A stretch of 19,000 nucleotides of DNA from Actinomycetota bacterium (GTDB lineage: Bacteria; Actinomycetota; Actinomycetes; S36-B12; UBA10799). Position 1 is the stretch's first letter. Each line of letters starts with the position of its first letter. The stretch spans positions 1 through 19,000 of the forward strand of contig DMNR01000224.1 of NCBI GenBank assembly GCA_003452655.1, written 5' to 3'. Both the position numbers and the translations under genes were made by a program. Shown in pieces: positions 15,048 to 19,000 of the stretch. A model generated the notes under the pieces. The model made no database searches and was not told where the DNA came from. It saw only the letters and a program-made list of their open reading frames with translations.

Positions 15048-17760
15048 TCGTGAGAAGAAGCAGGCAGGGCCGACGCCGGTCGATTCGATCACGCACGGTG
15101 ACAAGCGGACGAATATTCCCACCGCCGATGCGCACGCGTTCGTCGACCCCGCAATCGAGGAAGTCCGCAAGGTTCGCTACGCGCGAGACGAGAGCCTCGA
15201 TCCGCAGCTCGTCTGGCGAGGGAAGTACGCACCAGCCACCGAGAGGGACGAGGCTGACCTCGACCTCGTCGCCGATGCGCCGCCGATCTACATCCAGGAG
15301 AAGATCGACCCCCGCGTCCTGATCGAGAACCTCCGGCGCACAGCAGCGAAGCTCGAGGACGAGCCTGAGCTGAGACTGTTCGAATCGTTTGACGGCTTGG
15401 GTGGACTCGATCAGGTCGACTTCTACGAGCACGATGCCAACTGGTCGAACCGGATGATCCTCGGCGACAGCTTGCAAGTGATGGCGTCACTCGCCGAGCG
15501 GGAGAAGCTCCGCGGCAAGGTGCAGATGGTCTACGTCGACCCGCCGTACGGCATTAAGTTCGGCTCGAACTGGCAGGTGTCGACACGCAACCGTGATGTG
15601 AAGGACGGGAAGCTTGAGGACGCGGCCCGCGAGGCCGAGCAGATCAAGGCTTTCAGGGACACGTGGGAACTCGGGATCCACTCGTACCTCAGCTATCTCC
15701 GAGATCGCCTGATCGCCGCTCGTGAGCTACTATCCGAGTCGGGATCTTGCTTTCTTCAGATTGGCGATGCGAACCTTCACCTCGTGCGCTCGTTGCTTGA
15801 CGAGGTGTTCGGCGCGGACAACTTCGTCAGTCAAGTCACCTTCAAGACGACCTCGGGTGCGACCAGCGAGTTCCTCGGTGGGACGACGGACTTTGTGTTG
15901 TGGTACGCGAAGGATCGATCTATGGCGAAGTTCCGCCAGATCTATCGCCCCCGCGTGGTCGGCGCAGAGGGGGATCTCACGTACTCAAATCTCGAGGCGC
16001 CCGACGGCTCGCGAAGGCGGCTCTCCAAAGTGGAGTTGTCAGCCTATGAGCCAGCGGACGGCCGCCTATACCGCCTTCAGATCCTCACGTCCCAAGCCGC
16101 TGGCCGCGCAAAGGGTGAGGGCGCTGCGTCATGGTTCGCGGTTGAGGTGGATGGAAAGGAGTACCGCCCGTCGATGCAGGCGCGGTGGAAGACGAACGAG
16201 TCAGGCATGGAGCGTCTTCTCCTTGCAGGGCGGGTTGAAGCCAGCGCCTCGTCGCTTAGCTACGTGCGTTTTCACGACGACTTTCCGGTCATCCCGATCA
16301 ACAACCTGTGGGATGACACTCAGTCCGGGAGTGGGATGGACAAGGTCTACGTCGTTCAGACGAACACAAAGATTATTGAACGTTGCATGCAGATGACCAC
16401 CGACCCCGGCGATCTCATTCTTGACCCGACGTGCGGCTCGGGCACCGCGGCGTTTGTCGCAGAGAAATGGGGTCGCCGCTGGATAACGATTGATACGTCG
16501 CGAGTCGCGCTGACACTTGCCCGCCAGCGCGTTATGGGAGCCCGCTTCCCTTGGTACCTCCTCGCGGATTCAACTGTTGGGCAGGCGAAGGAACAGACAC
16601 TCATAGGTAACATTATCCCGCAAGTCGCGTGTGCGAACGACATCCGCGCCGGCTTCGTCTACGAACGAGTGCCGCACATCATGCTGAAGTCGATTGCAAG
16701 TAACCCAGACATCAAGAAGGGCATGTCCCGCGAGGCTATGGACGATGCGATCATCCGTCACACCGACTTTGAGCTCCTCTACGACAAGCCGTACGAAGAT
16801 CCAAGAAAGGTCCGCGTCGCCGGCCCGTTCACGGTCGAGTCGCTGAGCCCGCACCGTTCGCTCTCGTTCGGCGACAGCCCAGAGTCGCTCTCCGAAAGCA
16901 AAGCCGCCAAGAGTGCCGACGCACCGAACTTCGAGCAGTCGATCCTCGACAACCTCGCTAAGGCCGGCATCCAGAACGGACGCCGCCAGGAGCGGATCGC
17001 GTTCGTGGCGTTCGAGACCTACGCGGGCGAGTACATCCAGGCAATCGGACTGCGCGACGGCGAGCCCGAGGGAGACGGGCCGGGGCGGATTGCCATTGCG
17101 GTCGGCCCCCAATACGGGACCGTCAGTCCGTCGTACGTGAAGAGGGCCGCGCGGGAGGCGCTCGCGGCGGAAGATGTCGACCTGCTCGCGATCCTTGGTT
17201 TCGCCTTCGACCCACAGGTCACCGGCCTGACAGAGGACGACGGTGTCAGCATCGAGGCTTCCGATGAAGGGTTCGCCAGGGTCGCGGGCGTTCGCAAACT
17301 TGGCCGGATCCCGGTGCTGATGGTGCGGATGAACGTCGACCTCCTCATGGGCGAGGAGCTGAAAAAGACCGGCGCCGGCAACCTCTTCACTGTCTTCGGC
17401 GAGCCCGACATCGAATGGCAAGAGACTGAGGCCGGCGTCATCGTTGATCTCAAGGGCGTCGACGTCTACGACCCGACGACCGGCGAGGTTCGGAGCAACA
17501 GCACCGATCAGATCGCGCTCTGGATGATCGACACGGACTACGACGAAGAGTCGTTCTTCGTCCGGCATTGCTACTTCACTGGAGGCAACGACCCGTACAA
17601 GCGCCTCAAGACCGCGCTCAAGGCGGACATCGACGAGGAGGCGTGGGAGTCGCTCTACCAGACCGTCTCCCGCCCGTTCCCCAGTCCGCAGACCGGCAAG
17701 TTCGCCGTCAAGGTCATCAACGACTATGGCGACGAGGTCATGAAGGTCTTCGACGTATGA
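15040..17760 (+). CDS. DNA methyltransferase of the restriction system
   Basis: A 906-residue methyltransferase, the modification partner of the preceding gene. Motif IV, VYVDPPYG (DPPY at 167-170), comes before motif I, LDPTCGSGT (462-469), which is the order of beta-class amino-methyltransferases such as type III Mod. DPPY suggests N6-adenine methylation from S-adenosylmethionine. About 290 residues between the motifs should contain the target-recognition domain. The segment HDDFPVIPINNLWDD precedes motif I, as in Mod proteins. Residues from about 540 to 906 form a long C-terminal extension without familiar motifs (ETYAGEYIQAIGL, MVRMNVDLLMGEELKK), which may contact the restriction subunit. 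It starts at GTG 15040, 8 bases inside the upstream gene, and its TGA overlaps the next ATG as ATGA. Both overlaps point to translational coupling. The recognition site cannot be read from the sequence. Confidence 0.88.
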   Translation: MASREKKQAGPTPVDSITHGDKRTNIPTADAHAFVDPAIEEVRKVRYARDESLDPQLVWRGKYAPATERDEADLDLVADAPPIYIQEKIDPRVLIENLRRTAAKLEDEPELRLFESFDGLGGLDQVDFYEHDANWSNRMILGDSLQVMASLAEREKLRGKVQMVYVDPPYGIKFGSNWQVSTRNRDVKDGKLEDAAREAEQIKAFRDTWELGIHSYLSYLRDRLIAARELLSESGSCFLQIGDANLHLVRSLLDEVFGADNFVSQVTFKTTSGATSEFLGGTTDFVLWYAKDRSMAKFRQIYRPRVVGAEGDLTYSNLEAPDGSRRRLSKVELSAYEPADGRLYRLQILTSQAAGRAKGEGAASWFAVEVDGKEYRPSMQARWKTNESGMERLLLAGRVEASASSLSYVRFHDDFPVIPINNLWDDTQSGSGMDKVYVVQTNTKIIERCMQMTTDPGDLILDPTCGSGTAAFVAEKWGRRWITIDTSRVALTLARQRVMGARFPWYLLADSTVGQAKEQTLIGNIIPQVACANDIRAGFVYERVPHIMLKSIASNPDIKKGMSREAMDDAIIRHTDFELLYDKPYEDPRKVRVAGPFTVESLSPHRSLSFGDSPESLSESKAAKSADAPNFEQSILDNLAKAGIQNGRRQERIAFVAFETYAGEYIQAIGLRDGEPEGDGPGRIAIAVGPQYGTVSPSYVKRAAREALAAEDVDLLAILGFAFDPQVTGLTEDDGVSIEASDEGFARVAGVRKLGRIPVLMVRMNVDLLMGEELKKTGAGNLFTVFGEPDIEWQETEAGVIVDLKGVDVYDPTTGEVRSNSTDQIALWMIDTDYDEESFFVRHCYFTGGNDPYKRLKTALKADIDEEAWESLYQTVSRPFPSPQTGKFAVKVINDYGDEVMKVFDV

Positions 17761-19000
17761 AGCTCACCCACATCCGAATCAAGGACTTCCGTAGCTTCGA
17801 AGGTGAGCACGAGTTTCGGGTTTCGTCTGGTGTGAACTACTTCGTTGGGCCTAACAACTGCGGTAAGTCGAACCTCGTTCGGGCTCTTGAGCTCGCGCTC
17901 GACCCGGACGCTCACTATGTGCCCGACCTTGACCGGCCAGCGAGCTCGGCGGGCGTTGGCAAGCCGCCCACCACACGGATAACGTTAACGTTTCAGGTTG
18001 GTAAGACTTCCCCGGAGCAAACACTTCTCATGCGGGCGCAGAACTATGAGCTGGGTGTCCGCAAGAGCCGGAGCGGATCGACGTCAGCAAAGGCGCAGAC
18101 GTACGCGTCCGAAGGCGAGGTTCGCTTTGTGTCTTCCTTTGCAGGAGGTGGTGCGCGGCAAACAAGCTTCCAGGCCAAAGGCTCCGGCGCCGCATCATTG
18201 CCAGCAGACAGCTCTGAGCATCAGAAGCTCGAGTCACAGTTCCGAGCGGTTGTGCGGTTCGGTGTCATCCACAGCGGCCAAGACATGGAGTCCCTGCTCA
18301 AAGGGAAGTTCCGCGAAATCTTGCAGCTCGTAATCTCGGATCACTTGGGTGCTGAGTTGGAGGCTGCGAATACATCTCGAAGCGAGTACCTCCAGGCTCT
18401 CCAGGTTCAGCTGCTCGACCCTCTTCGAAGCAGGATCCTCGACCGCGTTGGGAGCATGTTCCCCGAAATACTGGCCGCCGAATTGATTCCGGCAGTTCCT
18501 ACGGTAGACGAGACGTTGTCATCGGTCGACGTTCGATTAAGAGACTCGCTCATGACGCAGCTGACGGATAAGGGCACCGGTGTTCGCGGAGCTGTTCTCG
18601 TGTCGATGCTCCAGTATCTTGCGGAGCAGAGCAGACGATCCCTCGTTCTTGCCGTAGAAGAACCGGAGGCGTTCCTTCATCCTGCCGGGCAGGAGGCCAT
18701 CAAGGGACAGCTCGACGACCTGGCTGCTCGGCCTGAGGTTTCGCTCATCGTTACTACTCACTCGCCTTACGTGATCTCGCGTTCAAGCGAGGCTTTGGTC
18801 ACCGAGCTTCGGAAGGACACGGACGGAGTGACTACCGCGGTCGACACAGTTGAAGGGGATCAGAGCAGAGCATCACTGCTTGGCTCTCTATATCGAGATG
18901 CAGGTCTCGCATTTGTGCTTGAGCGGAGCTTGGAGATTCCAGGCGGAACGAAGGTCGTGGTCGTCACCGAGGGGTACACGGATGGGCTGTTTATCCAACT
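17757..19000 (+). CDS. OLD-type ATPase with TOPRIM, 3' end missing
   Basis: The first 414 residues of an ABC/SMC-like ATPase, cut by the window end. It begins MKLTHIRIKDFRSFEG and has Walker A GPNNCGKSN (residues 32-40), a long inserted helical region, a signature-like GTGVRGAVLVSML, Walker B LVLAVEEPEAFLHP and the H-loop VTTHSPYVIS. The final bases enter a TOPRIM domain: VVVVTEGYTDGLF contains the E-G-x-x-D of its first motif. This is the OLD arrangement (ATPase then TOPRIM nuclease), as in P2 Old and Gabija GajA. The start ATG overlaps the methyltransferase stop by four bases (ATGA), so the protein is produced together with the restriction system. It is likely an accessory nuclease or effector; alternatively a DNA-repair factor. 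Whether a helicase follows, as in Gabija, lies outside the window. Confidence 0.85.
   Translation, partial: MKLTHIRIKDFRSFEGEHEFRVSSGVNYFVGPNNCGKSNLVRALELALDPDAHYVPDLDRPASSAGVGKPPTTRITLTFQVGKTSPEQTLLMRAQNYELGVRKSRSGSTSAKAQTYASEGEVRFVSSFAGGGARQTSFQAKGSGAASLPADSSEHQKLESQFRAVVRFGVIHSGQDMESLLKGKFREILQLVISDHLGAELEAANTSRSEYLQALQVQLLDPLRSRILDRVGSMFPEILAAELIPAVPTVDETLSSVDVRLRDSLMTQLTDKGTGVRGAVLVSMLQYLAEQSRRSLVLAVEEPEAFLHPAGQEAIKGQLDDLAARPEVSLIVTTHSPYVISRSSEALVTELRKDTDGVTTAVDTVEGDQSRASLLGSLYRDAGLAFVLERSLEIPGGTKVVVVTEGYTDGLFIQ

Noticed and set aside
16570..17568. Minus-strand open frame of 332 codons
   Set aside because: Antisense to the methyltransferase C-terminal part; only reflects codon bias.
1..19000. 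CRISPR array, tRNA, rRNA or insertion sequence
   Set aside because: I found no regularly spaced direct repeats, no tRNA-like fold, no rRNA sequence and no transposase motif anywhere in the window.

Overview
The window is GC-rich DNA (coding frames strongly GC-biased at third positions, many GTG starts, TANNNT-type -10 boxes). Together with secreted delta-60 repeat proteins and a membrane-protein family I associate with actinobacteria, this points to a chromosome of an actinomycete-like bacterium (Actinomycetota). I cannot place it more narrowly. I see no rRNA, tRNA, CRISPR array, transposase or integrase.

Layout. (1) 1-3667: two convergent delta-60 repeat genes, the first cut by the window edge. 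They are separated by a perfect 10-bp hairpin that can terminate both. The second carries a signal peptide, a strong ribosome binding site and a recognisable promoter. (2) 3694-4631, minus strand: a uracil-DNA-glycosylase-like gene followed 11 bases later by an unrecorded-looking 53-aa gene. (3) 4698-4913: the decayed 3' end of a DUF4268-type gene, homologous in protein sequence to the intact DUF4268 gene at 10.9-11.9 kb. (4) 4918-8844: a small nuclease-like gene divergent from a large three-part TM0106-type protein (RecB/Cas4-like nuclease, DnaQ-like exonuclease, SF1 helicase). (5) 8845-9175: non-coding, with a perfect 17-bp inverted repeat. (6) 9176-10398, minus: a two-gene unit, a 56-aa zinc ribbon protein and a multi-pass membrane protein, coupled by a GTGA overlap. 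(7) 10399-10923: a mostly non-coding divergent region with a perfect 12-bp hairpin and a TAGAAT box. (8) 10924 to the window end, plus: DUF4268 nuclease-like protein, type III-like restriction helicase-nuclease (BPTD_3080-like), N6-adenine/N4-cytosine type DNA methyltransferase, and an OLD-type ATPase with TOPRIM, cut by the window end. The last three genes overlap by 8 and 4 bases, so they behave as one operon.

Functional reading. Everything from about 3.7 kb onward looks like a defence or genome-maintenance island beside ordinary secreted-protein genes. The core is a restriction-modification operon: the methyltransferase marks self DNA, and the helicase-nuclease attacks unmarked DNA. A nuclease-like DUF4268 protein precedes it and an OLD/TOPRIM ATPase-nuclease, a class seen in Gabija and retron-type defence, is translationally coupled to its end. 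I infer that this four-gene set is one system, an RM core with two accessory nuclease modules. The upstream TM0106 nuclease-helicase and the zinc ribbon/membrane pair are candidates for further defence functions. The DUF4268 remnant shows that such a gene has been present and lost at this locus before.
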